Source of the DNA: SLLW01 sp964388615
Lineage (GTDB): Bacteria; Bacteroidota; Rhodothermia; Balneolales; Natronogracilivirgulaceae
Length of the DNA stretch: 31,682 nucleotides
Reading direction: 5' to 3'
Assembly: GCA_964388615.1 (NCBI GenBank)
Contig: CAYMBG010000019.1
Span: forward strand, 1-31,682
The position numbers were made by a program, and so were the translations under genes. Under the pieces are notes generated by a model, which ran no database searches, was not told the origin of the DNA, and saw only the letters and a list, made by a program, of their open reading frames with translations. Shown in pieces: positions 1 through 6,990 of the stretch (the first letter of the stretch is position 1; every line of letters begins with the position of its first letter).

Positions 1-53
1 ATATGGATTTTGCTGATTCCGTGTGGCCGAATACCACCTGGAAAAGTTATTAA
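1..53 (+). CDS. 3' end of an upstream gene (partial, unidentified)
   Basis: The first bases read as an open frame (codons from base 3) ending in TAA at 51-53, giving a C-terminal tail MDFADSVWPNTTWKSY. The peptide has a plausible protein-like composition and is followed by an AT-rich intergenic stretch. It is too short to assign a family, and an open stretch this short could occur by chance. Bases 54-202 hold no gene I can support; the AT-rich sequence there is probably leader and promoter for the gene at 203. Confidence 0.3.
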   Translation, partial: MDFADSVWPNTTWKSY

Positions 54-202
54 TACTCAAAACGCATTTTTTTACCGACTCATCTTACATTTTTCCATGC
101 TTGTAAAATAAGTCTATTTGGAATATCTGATTACAAATAGCGAAGCTATAACACAAAACCACATAAAAATACTCGACCTTACCAAATACATAATCAAAAC
201 CC

Positions 203-1606
203 ATGAGTCAACAGAAAACCATTATAGTAATTTTATCAGCTTTTTTTTTAGTGTCAGGAAACGCGTGCAGCGAACAGGAAGAAAGGCAGCCAGCAGGAGA
301 GAGTGAACCTGTCCGGTTGATGACCTTGAATCCAGGACATTTTCACGCTGCGTTAGTCCAGAAAAACGAGCTTGGCCGTGTGGATGAGACCGTTTTTATC
401 TATGCACCGGAAGGCCCGGATCTGGACCTGCATCTGGAGCGTATTGAAGGTTTTAATACTCGGGAAGAAGAACCGACCAACTGGCAGACAGAAATATATA
501 ACGGCCCGGACTACCTGCAGCGAATGCTTGAAGAGCAGCCCGGAAACGTGATGGTGACAGCCGGAAACAACATGAAGAAGACCAATTACATCAAACAGGC
601 CGTAAGCAACGGCATTCATGTTCTGTCTGATAAGCCGATGGCAATTGACACCGGGGGCTGGCAACTGCTTACCGAGGCGTTTGAACAGGCTGAAAATAAT
701 GAAGTTTTACTCTACGATATTATGACGGAGCGGCGCGAAGTTACATCACGCCTGCTTCGGAGCCTGATGCAGGATGAGGTATTGTTTGGTGAACTTGCTA
801 CCGGAACACCGGATGAACCGGCTATCTACAAGCAAAGTATCCATCATCTCTACAAGCAAGTTGCAGGTTCTCCACTTCGTCGTCCGCCATGGTATTTTGA
901 TATTGAACAGCAGGGTGCAGGTATAGTTGACGTGACTGTCCACCTGGTGGATCTATCTATGTGGGTTGCTTTTCCTGAGCAGATAATGAATTATGAGGAG
1001 AATGTGAAAATACTGGAAGCTAATAGTTGGCCGACAATGGTGAGCCTTGAAGAGTTTCAACAAATTACCGGTGAACCCGAGTTTCCGGACTATTTGATAA
1101 GGCAGTTGAATAGTGAAGGAGTACTTCCTCTATATTCCAACGGAAGTATTGAATATAAGCTCAATGATCATCATGTGCATGTTGAAGTGCAATGGGATTA
1201 TGAAGCTCCACCAGGCGGAGATGACAGTCATTTCACCGTTATACGTGGAAGCAGGGCAAATCTGGTGGTGCGGCAGGGAAAGGAGCAGGATTTTCAAGCC
1301 ACGGTCTATGTCGAGCCGGCTGAAGGATTGACAGCAGAAGAAGTAGAGCCAGCCATTATTGATGCCGTAGAACAATTGCAAGATCAATATCCGGGAGCCG
1401 GTTATGAGTTTTCAGATTATGGATGGAAATTGAACATTCCTGACGAGTTTCATTATGGACATGAGGCACATTTTGGAATGGTTGCTCAATCGTTTTTAGA
1501 TTATCTGGAGGAAGGAAGGCTTCCTGAATGGGAGGTTCCAAATATGATTACGAAGTATTATATCACTACACAGGCACGTGAAATGGCGGGAGTACCATCA
1601 CATTGA
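203..1606 (+). CDS. Exported Gfo/Idh/MocA-like oxidoreductase, putative lipoprotein
   Basis: 467 residues. The N-terminus has a hydrophobic segment (about residues 6-18) ending in GNAC, with Cys22 a plausible lipidation site, so the protein probably sits in the periplasm or on a membrane. The rest resembles Gfo/Idh/MocA proteins of the 'putative oxidoreductase C-terminal domain' group. DKP at 143-145 takes the place of the usual EKP that carries the catalytic lysine. The usual glycine-rich NAD(P) loop near the start of the mature protein is replaced by LNPGHFHAAL, so cofactor binding may be atypical. It lies 52 bases ahead of a second Gfo/Idh/MocA gene, probably in one operon. Its substrate is unknown; a sugar or sugar-acid oxidation linked to the downstream uronate genes is inference. 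Confidence 0.8.
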   Translation: MSQQKTIIVILSAFFLVSGNACSEQEERQPAGESEPVRLMTLNPGHFHAALVQKNELGRVDETVFIYAPEGPDLDLHLERIEGFNTREEEPTNWQTEIYNGPDYLQRMLEEQPGNVMVTAGNNMKKTNYIKQAVSNGIHVLSDKPMAIDTGGWQLLTEAFEQAENNEVLLYDIMTERREVTSRLLRSLMQDEVLFGELATGTPDEPAIYKQSIHHLYKQVAGSPLRRPPWYFDIEQQGAGIVDVTVHLVDLSMWVAFPEQIMNYEENVKILEANSWPTMVSLEEFQQITGEPEFPDYLIRQLNSEGVLPLYSNGSIEYKLNDHHVHVEVQWDYEAPPGGDDSHFTVIRGSRANLVVRQGKEQDFQATVYVEPAEGLTAEEVEPAIIDAVEQLQDQYPGAGYEFSDYGWKLNIPDEFHYGHEAHFGMVAQSFLDYLEEGRLPEWEVPNMITKYYITTQAREMAGVPSH

Positions 1607-1658
1607 TGTCGATGGAAGTCTTTTTTTATAATAAAACTCAGTAAAAAAAAGGAGTGCT

Positions 1659-2990
1659 ATGAAAAAAATGAATTTAAATAGAAGAGATTTTTTAAAAAAA
1701 TCAGCATTAGCCGGTGCAGCTATGGGACTAGCCGGGCCATACACATTATCCCGGGGAGCAATAAGTCCGAATGATCGGGTAAATGTTGCCATTATGGGAG
1801 GTCGCGGTCGCGCAGGAGCACTTGCGACGGCATTTGCCAGTGTAAGAGGAACCCATGTGAAATCAATATTTGATGTGGATTACCGGCCGTTGGATGAATT
1901 GGCAATGGAAGTGGAAGAAATACAGGGCAGCAAACCAGATACAGGTACCGATTTTCGTCGTGCGCTGGATGACCCCGATATTGATGCTCTGGTCATTGGG
2001 GCCCCGGATTTTTGGCATACCCCCGCAACCATCATGGCGCTGAAAGCAGGCAAGCATGTCTATGTTGAGAAGCCGGCCAGTCACAATCCTGCGGAGGCTG
2101 AGCTTATTGTTCATGCACAAAAGCGATATGGAAAGCTGGTGCAGATGGGGAATCAATACCGCTCTTCCGAACATACACAACAGGCAATTATGGACATTGC
2201 GGAAGGTATGATCGGAGAACCTTATTATGCAAAGACATTTTATGCCAATGCGAGAGGTCCTATTGGTCATGGTCAGATTGCGCCGGTACCAGATTGGCTT
2301 GATTACGAATTATGGCAAGGCCCTGCACCACGAACACCGTATCGGGATAATGTCATTCATTATAACTGGCACTGGTTTTGGAAATGGGGCACGGGCGAAG
2401 CACTCAACAATGGTACCCATGAGTACGATGTTGCCCGATGGGCTCTGGGGCTGGGACTACCCAATAGGATCAGTTCCACCGGAGGACGATTTCATTATAA
2501 TGATGATTGGGAGTTCTATGATGTTCAAAATATCAATTTTGAGTTTCCCGGGGGCAAGGCTATTAACTGGGAAGGACGAAGCGCAAACGGCTATGGTTTC
2601 TGGGGTAAAGGTCGTGGCACTTATATTCATGGAACAGAAGGAACATTGTTCACAGATCGCGGGGGGTATCAGGTGTACAACCTGGATAACGAGCAGTTAA
2701 AATCTGTAGAACGCGAAGATGAGATCGATCCACTGGATACGGTTGGAGGTGGTGGAACAACCGATATTCACATCGATAATTTCGCTAAAGCGATCCGTCA
2801 GGGTGAAAAATTAAACTCTCCGATAGACGAAGGACAGAAGTCGATACTTCCTCTTCATCTGGGAAATATCTCACAATATGTGGGACGTTCGCTGAATATA
2901 GATTCACAGACCGGCCGTATCATTGGTGACTCTGAAGCAATGAGTATGTGGAGTCGAAGGTATGAAAAAGGCTGGGAGCCCAAAATCTAA
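1659..2990 (+). CDS. Tat-exported Gfo/Idh/MocA family oxidoreductase
   Basis: 443 residues. The N-terminus carries a twin-arginine motif (NRRDFLKK, about residues 7-14) followed by a hydrophobic stretch, so export in folded form with bound cofactor is expected. A Rossmann loop GGRGRAG follows at about 47-53, and the EKP motif with the catalytic lysine is at 137-139. These are the marks of the Gfo/Idh/MocA family, whose exported members oxidise sugars with tightly bound NAD(P) or, in GH109-like groups, cleave glycosides by an NAD-dependent route. The start is supported by an AAAGGAG ribosome site just upstream. A hairpin terminator follows the stop codon. The exact reaction cannot be read from sequence; the position next to kduI/kduD suggests a glycan-derived substrate. 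Confidence 0.88.
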   Translation: MKKMNLNRRDFLKKSALAGAAMGLAGPYTLSRGAISPNDRVNVAIMGGRGRAGALATAFASVRGTHVKSIFDVDYRPLDELAMEVEEIQGSKPDTGTDFRRALDDPDIDALVIGAPDFWHTPATIMALKAGKHVYVEKPASHNPAEAELIVHAQKRYGKLVQMGNQYRSSEHTQQAIMDIAEGMIGEPYYAKTFYANARGPIGHGQIAPVPDWLDYELWQGPAPRTPYRDNVIHYNWHWFWKWGTGEALNNGTHEYDVARWALGLGLPNRISSTGGRFHYNDDWEFYDVQNINFEFPGGKAINWEGRSANGYGFWGKGRGTYIHGTEGTLFTDRGGYQVYNLDNEQLKSVEREDEIDPLDTVGGGGTTDIHIDNFAKAIRQGEKLNSPIDEGQKSILPLHLGNISQYVGRSLNIDSQTGRIIGDSEAMSMWSRRYEKGWEPKI

Positions 2991-2995
2991 ATAAA

Positions 2996-3034
2996 AGTGC
3001 CCGTAATTCAGATTTACGGGCACTGAATTTCTTT
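2996..3034 (+). terminator. Rho-independent-type terminator
   Basis: A perfect 11-base inverted repeat (AGTGCCCGTAA at 2996-3006 and its complement at 3014-3024) with a 7-base loop begins five bases after the Gfo/Idh/MocA stop codon. It is followed by a moderately T-rich stretch. It probably separates the two oxidoreductase genes from kduI. Confidence 0.75.
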
Positions 3035-3062
3035 TGAAAAACAGAAAGTATCCTAAAAACTT

Positions 3063-3899
3063 ATGAAAATGATTATCAGGCATGCTGCAGGTAAGGAAGA
3101 AACCAAAAACATGAAGTCTAAAGATCTTAGAGATCATTTTTTGATTGAAGATCTTATGAAAGATGAAACGATTCAAATGGTTTATAGCCATTATGATCGA
3201 TTAATAATTGGAGGTGCTGTAACTGCCGGGAAGGAATTGATGCTTGAAACCTCGACCGAATTAAAAGCCGACTATTTCCTTGAAAGAAGAGAGCTGGGCA
3301 TTATTCTTATATCCGGTCAGGGTTCGGTAACAGTTGACGGGGAGAAATATACGATGAAGGAAAAGGAGTGTCTGTATGTAGGGCGTGGAAACAAATCTGT
3401 CGTATTTAATAGTACAGGCAAAGAGCAGAAAGCACAGTTCTATTTTACCTCAACTCCTGCCCATACCGTTTATCCTATAAAAAAAATGAGTATATCAGAC
3501 GCTGTCTCACAGTCATTGGGATCAGGTGACAAGGCTAATGAACGCACGATATACAAATACATACATCCGGATGGCATTAAAAGTTGTCAGCTTATGATGG
3601 GGTTCACTGTGCTAAGCAAGGGAAGTATTTGGAACACTATGCCTCCACATCTCCATGAAAGAAGAATGGAAGCCTATTTTTACTTCGATCTTTCAGAAGA
3701 AGACCGGATATGGCATTTTATGGGAGAGAGCGATGAAACCAGACACATGTTGGTTGCAAATCATCAGGCGATTATTTCCCCACCATGGTCAATACATTCT
3801 GGCGCTGGTACCAATAACTATGCCTTTGTTTGGGCAATGGCCGGTGAGAATCAAAGTTTCTCTGATATGGACGCTGTACCGTTAGACAAATTGAGATAG
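3063..3899 (+). CDS. kduI: 5-keto-4-deoxyuronate isomerase KduI
   Basis: 278 residues, the same length as E. coli KduI, and similar along the whole chain as far as I can judge by eye (for example YFLERRELG, AHTVYPIKKM, NTMPPHLHERRMEAYFYF). The four zinc ligands fall at the same residue numbers I recall for E. coli: His196, His198, Glu203 and His245. The enzyme is a cytoplasmic cupin that isomerises 5-keto-4-deoxyuronate (from unsaturated uronates released by polysaccharide lyases and GH88) to 2,5-diketo-3-deoxygluconate. kduD follows after 66 bases, so the two consecutive steps are encoded together. No signal peptide is seen. Its presence points to a pectin-, glycosaminoglycan- or glucuronan-type unsaturated product. 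Confidence 0.97.
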   Translation: MKMIIRHAAGKEETKNMKSKDLRDHFLIEDLMKDETIQMVYSHYDRLIIGGAVTAGKELMLETSTELKADYFLERRELGIILISGQGSVTVDGEKYTMKEKECLYVGRGNKSVVFNSTGKEQKAQFYFTSTPAHTVYPIKKMSISDAVSQSLGSGDKANERTIYKYIHPDGIKSCQLMMGFTVLSKGSIWNTMPPHLHERRMEAYFYFDLSEEDRIWHFMGESDETRHMLVANHQAIISPPWSIHSGAGTNNYAFVWAMAGENQSFSDMDAVPLDKLR

Positions 3900-3965
3900 A
3901 ATCTGAGTCTCGTAAGTTTATTATGTGATCGTCAGATTATTTATAAAAAAACAGAGGTATATTCT

Positions 3966-4730
3966 ATGATAGCAAAACTATTTTCGCTAGAAGGCAAAAC
4001 CGCTTTAGTCACTGGAGCCAGCAGAGGTCTTGGCCGTGCTATGGCTATTGCACTTGCTGAAGCTGGAGCCGATGTGATTTGTGCGGGTTCGCGTCCGGGT
4101 AGTGCTGATGAAACATCCGGGATAATAAAAGGAAAAGGGCTGAAAAGCTGGTCTGTCCACGGAGATCTCTCATCTACATCTGAAGTAGCAAAACTGGCTG
4201 ATGATGCGAATTCATGTAGCGGGACGATTGACATTCTGGTAAATAATGCGGGTACTATTGAACGCTTTCCTGCAGCAGAGTATCCAGAGGATGCCTGGGA
4301 GAGGGTAATACAGACGAATCTGAATTCGGTTTATTATCTGTGCCGCTATTTTGGGGCAAAGATGATTGAGAGGAAGCAGGGTAAAATTATCAATACAGCA
4401 TCTTTACTTTCTTTTTCCGGAGGAATTACGGTACCATCCTATGCTGCTTCAAAACATGCTGTAGCCGGTCTTACCAAAGCACTTGCCAATGAATGGGCTG
4501 CTGATAATATACAGGTGAATGCAATAGCCCCCGGTTATTTTAAAACCGATAATACTCAGGCGTTGCAGGATAATAAAAAGCGTTTTGCTGAGATATCCGC
4601 TCGAATTCCGGCAAATCGCTGGGGTAATCCGGAAGACCTGAGCGGGGCGGTCATCTTTCTTGGTTCCCGGGCTTCTGACTATGTTAATGGTCATATTTTA
4701 ACGGTAGACGGAGGGTGGATGGCTAGGTGA
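3966..4730 (+). CDS. kduD: 2-dehydro-3-deoxy-D-gluconate 5-dehydrogenase KduD (SDR)
   Basis: 254 residues, a classical short-chain dehydrogenase: TGASRGLG cofactor loop near residues 17-24, NNAG at about 93-96, and catalytic Ser146, Tyr159 and Lys163. The size and N-terminal FSLEGKTALVTGASRG pattern fit KduD. KduD reduces 2,5-diketo-3-deoxygluconate (the KduI product) to 2-keto-3-deoxygluconate with NAD(P)H in the cytoplasm. Placement right behind kduI strongly supports the assignment over other SDRs such as gluconate 5-dehydrogenase. An AGAGG ribosome site lies upstream of the start. The following steps (KDG kinase and aldolase) are not in this window. Confidence 0.92.
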   Translation: MIAKLFSLEGKTALVTGASRGLGRAMAIALAEAGADVICAGSRPGSADETSGIIKGKGLKSWSVHGDLSSTSEVAKLADDANSCSGTIDILVNNAGTIERFPAAEYPEDAWERVIQTNLNSVYYLCRYFGAKMIERKQGKIINTASLLSFSGGITVPSYAASKHAVAGLTKALANEWAADNIQVNAIAPGYFKTDNTQALQDNKKRFAEISARIPANRWGNPEDLSGAVIFLGSRASDYVNGHILTVDGGWMAR

Positions 4731-4847
4731 ACACAAAACGGATTGTTATTACCTGTCATTTTTATTCATTGTAAACACCCTTGTTTTGATATCTCAAGGT
4801 CCGATTTTGATAAGTTTCTTAATTAAAGAAAAAAAATTTGAATTCAA

Positions 4848-4860
4848 TTAACCGGTTAAC
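4848..4860. promoter_or_regulatory. LacI-family-like operator, site 1
   Basis: TTAACCGGTTAA at 4848-4859 is a perfect 12-base palindrome with a central CpG, typical of LacI/GalR-family operators. It is followed by C-TATACT, and site 3 has the same layout (17 of 18 bases match from TAACCGG through TATACT). It lies in the 371-base stretch between kduD and the ECF sigma gene, which holds no gene I can support. No LacI-type regulator is encoded in the window. Confidence 0.7.
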
Positions 4861-4874
4861 TATACTCTTAGGTA

Positions 4875-4912
4875 AGAGCAAGTTTTTTGAGGTAGGGATA
4901 GTTACTTGCTCT
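4875..4912. repeat. Inverted repeat between operator sites 1 and 2
   Basis: Perfect 9-base arms, AGAGCAAGT (4875-4883) and ACTTGCTCT (4904-4912), are separated by 20 bases. The pair sits exactly between two TAACCGGTTA-like sites. It could form an RNA hairpin in a leader transcript or be a second regulator's half-sites. It lacks a terminal T-run, so a terminator is less likely. Confidence 0.45.
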
Positions 4913-4915
4913 GTA

Positions 4916-4929
4916 GTTACCGGTTAAAC
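4916..4929. promoter_or_regulatory. LacI-family-like operator, site 2
   Basis: GTTACCGGTTAAAC carries the same ACCGGTTAA core as sites 1 and 3, with one imperfect position in the left arm (TACC instead of AACC). Its centre is 68 bases from site 1 and 104 bases from site 3; the second distance is close to ten helical turns and so could suit looping. Confidence 0.62.
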
Positions 4930-5019
4930 TCGCCGTCTATTACTATCATGGAAAAAAGTGTGGAACAGTTCAGAAGAGGCTGACTAATAATATGATGAGG
5001 GGATATTATACTCAAAAAA

Positions 5020-5038
5020 GTAACCGGTTAAGTATACT
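5020..5038. promoter_or_regulatory. LacI-family-like operator, site 3, with possible promoter element
   Basis: TAACCGGTTA at 5021-5030 is palindromic with a central CpG. The following TATACT (5033-5038) resembles a -10 hexamer and is also present next to site 1. It lies about 65 bases upstream of the sigma-factor gene, a natural place for repression of that transcript. Confidence 0.7.
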
Positions 5039-5101
5039 GGCAACATTTTCTCATGCTATTCATGTGGCTGTTAAACATACCATAAACATCCAAATGTATA
5101 T

Positions 5102-5662
5102 ATGAATAACATCCAACATATTCGAAAAGGCAGAAAATATATGCTTTACTCTGTACAGGATCGCAATAAAGATATCTTTGTTCATATCTACAGAACTCAT
5201 TATTACAATTTGTGCTATTTCACCTTCAAAATTATCGGTGATAGCGAGGTTGCGAAGGAACTTGTACAGGATACGTTTTTAGCAGTGTGGGAAAAGCGAA
5301 AACAACTGAAGAGTCCTAATGCCATTCAATCTTATATATACAAAGCTTTGAAAAACCGGGCATTAGACTATTTAAAACATCAAAAAGTGGTTAGAAGATG
5401 GCTGGAAGAAGCTAATAATATCGATTTAACGAACGTGGCAAACAGTGATGAAGAGATTTCAGAAGATGATCTTTCTCATGCCATTGATCAATCGGTAGAC
5501 AATCTGCCCTCAAAGTGTAAGATGATTTTCAAAATGAGTCGTAATGAAGGACTAACCTATAATGAAATAGCCGACCTGCAAGGTATTTCAGTTAAAACCG
5601 TCGAAACACAGATGAGACGTGCATTTACGAAGTTACGGGATACTCTGTACATGTCACTTTGA
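5102..5662 (+). CDS. ECF-type RNA polymerase sigma factor
   Basis: 186 residues from this start. An internal ATG at 5141 (MLYSVQDRN) would give 173 and is an equally good candidate. Region 2 is visible at about residues 30-95 (DSEVAKELVQDTFLAVWE and the DYLKHQ end), and region 4 with its helix-turn-helix at about 130-180 (LTYNEIADLQGISVKTVE). Regions 1 and 3 are absent, as in ECF sigma factors of the Bacteroidota RpoE/FecI type. Such genes usually sit beside a FecR-like anti-sigma and a TonB receptor; no anti-sigma is next to this one. It precedes the polysaccharide lyase by 74 bases and may drive the catabolic genes to its right. Confidence 0.92.
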   Translation: MNNIQHIRKGRKYMLYSVQDRNKDIFVHIYRTHYYNLCYFTFKIIGDSEVAKELVQDTFLAVWEKRKQLKSPNAIQSYIYKALKNRALDYLKHQKVVRRWLEEANNIDLTNVANSDEEISEDDLSHAIDQSVDNLPSKCKMIFKMSRNEGLTYNEIADLQGISVKTVETQMRRAFTKLRDTLYMSL

Positions 5663-5736
5663 TACATTTTGATTTTTATCCGCACTGGATACATCTACTA
5701 GCTTTTTAATTTCATGAATCCAAAAAAAGGACATAA

Positions 5737-6981
5737 ATGTTGTTAAGCAGATTATTTACTACTGTAAAGCAGGGTCAGACTTACCCCTCTAGAAAAATGA
5801 ATCCTCTTCTTATTATATCTGCAATAATGAGCCTGCTGGTAATCAACACCGCAGCGTTAGAAGCAAAAACTTCCATTCAAGATATAATTATTTCTGATTT
5901 AGAATCTTCGACAATAAAAAAGGCGAAAGATTTTCTTCAGGAAAAGCCTGTGACTATATCCAAGAAGGTATCTGAAAGGAGTGCTGGAGGCCCCAATGAT
6001 TTTTATTCCGAGGGGGATTATTGGTGGCCTGATCCGGATAATCCGGAAGGACCATATATCAGAAGAGATGGAGAAAGTAATCCGGACATGTTTGTGCATG
6101 ATCGACATGCAATGATCCGTTTAAGTAAAATTACTGCCACCCTGACATCTGCATGGGTATTAACAGGAGAACAGAGATATGCAGATCATACCCTGAAGCA
6201 TTTAGAAGCATGGTTTACCAATCCAAACACATTAATGAATCCCAACATGCTTTATGCTCAAGCCATCCATGGACGCGTGGAGGGACGAAGTATTGGACTT
6301 ATTGATGCATATCACCTTGTAGAAGTGGCTCAATCGGTTAAGGTCTTAATCGAAGGCCATGCTATTCCAGAAGACCAGGCAAGGAGAATAAAGAATTGGT
6401 TCGGAAGATTTGCTACCTGGATGACAACGCATGAATATGGTATTGATGAAATGAACCATCACAATAACCATTCAACCACATGGATTGTAACAGCAGGCAT
6501 CATGGCAAAAGTGGCTGAACATGAACAAATAGTTAATCTGTGTGTCAATCGCTTTAAATATGTTCTATTGCCAGATCAAATGGCGTTGGACGGCAGTTTC
6601 CCCTATGAAATTGATCGAACAAAGCCTTATGGCTATTCGCTTTTCAATATGGATGCATTTGCAAATGCCGCGCATATATTATCAACACCTGAAGATAATC
6701 TCTGGGATTATGTTACAAATGACGGAAAGTCCCTGAAGCTGGGAATGGAGTTCCTGGTCCCCTTTATCCGAGACAAATCATCATGGCCTTATGGCGAAGA
6801 TATTGATATATGGGAAGAGTGGCCAGTACGCCAGTCAAGCTTATTATTCGCCGGTTTGGCATATGAAAACTCAGAATATATTGATCTGTACCTTGCCCAA
6901 ATACAGGAGCCTCATCATCCTGAAGTTATACGTAATTTACCTGTGAGGCATCCTGTCATCTGGTTGGATCTTCATAAATAG
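5737..6981 (+). CDS. Secreted polysaccharide lyase, PF05426 alginate-lyase superfamily (PL38/PL5-like)
   Basis: 414 residues. The chosen ATG follows AAAGGAC; an internal ATG at 5797 would give a more compact signal peptide (MNPLLIISAIMSLLVINTAA). The mature part is an all-helical (alpha/alpha toroid) lyase. EGDYWWPDPDNPEGPYIRRD and NPDMFVHDRHA at about 90-125 mark the substrate groove. Asn243/Asn244-His245 match the Asn-His pair of PL5-type lyases, and Arg294 with Tyr298/Tyr300 are candidate charge-neutralising and catalytic residues. The WWPDP...IRRDG pattern is what I associate with PL38, a family with activity on glucuronan and also on alginate. It would cut the polymer by beta-elimination, leaving the unsaturated ends that GH88 and KduI need. 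The next gene starts 9 bases downstream. Confidence 0.88.
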   Translation: MLLSRLFTTVKQGQTYPSRKMNPLLIISAIMSLLVINTAALEAKTSIQDIIISDLESSTIKKAKDFLQEKPVTISKKVSERSAGGPNDFYSEGDYWWPDPDNPEGPYIRRDGESNPDMFVHDRHAMIRLSKITATLTSAWVLTGEQRYADHTLKHLEAWFTNPNTLMNPNMLYAQAIHGRVEGRSIGLIDAYHLVEVAQSVKVLIEGHAIPEDQARRIKNWFGRFATWMTTHEYGIDEMNHHNNHSTTWIVTAGIMAKVAEHEQIVNLCVNRFKYVLLPDQMALDGSFPYEIDRTKPYGYSLFNMDAFANAAHILSTPEDNLWDYVTNDGKSLKLGMEFLVPFIRDKSSWPYGEDIDIWEEWPVRQSSLLFAGLAYENSEYIDLYLAQIQEPHHPEVIRNLPVRHPVIWLDLHK

Positions 6982-6990
6982 CTTTAAGTG

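Noticed and set aside
1863..2270. 135-codon open frame on the minus strand
   Set aside because: Antisense to a clear Gfo/Idh/MocA gene, with no ribosome site and no recognisable family.
4741..4830. Terminator after kduD
   Set aside because: Only a 5-base stem (CCTTG/CAAGG) is visible, too weak to call.
5737..6981. Plain 'alginate lyase' as the functional call
   Set aside because: The superfamily name does not fix the substrate, and the GH88/KduI/KduD context fits other uronate polymers better.
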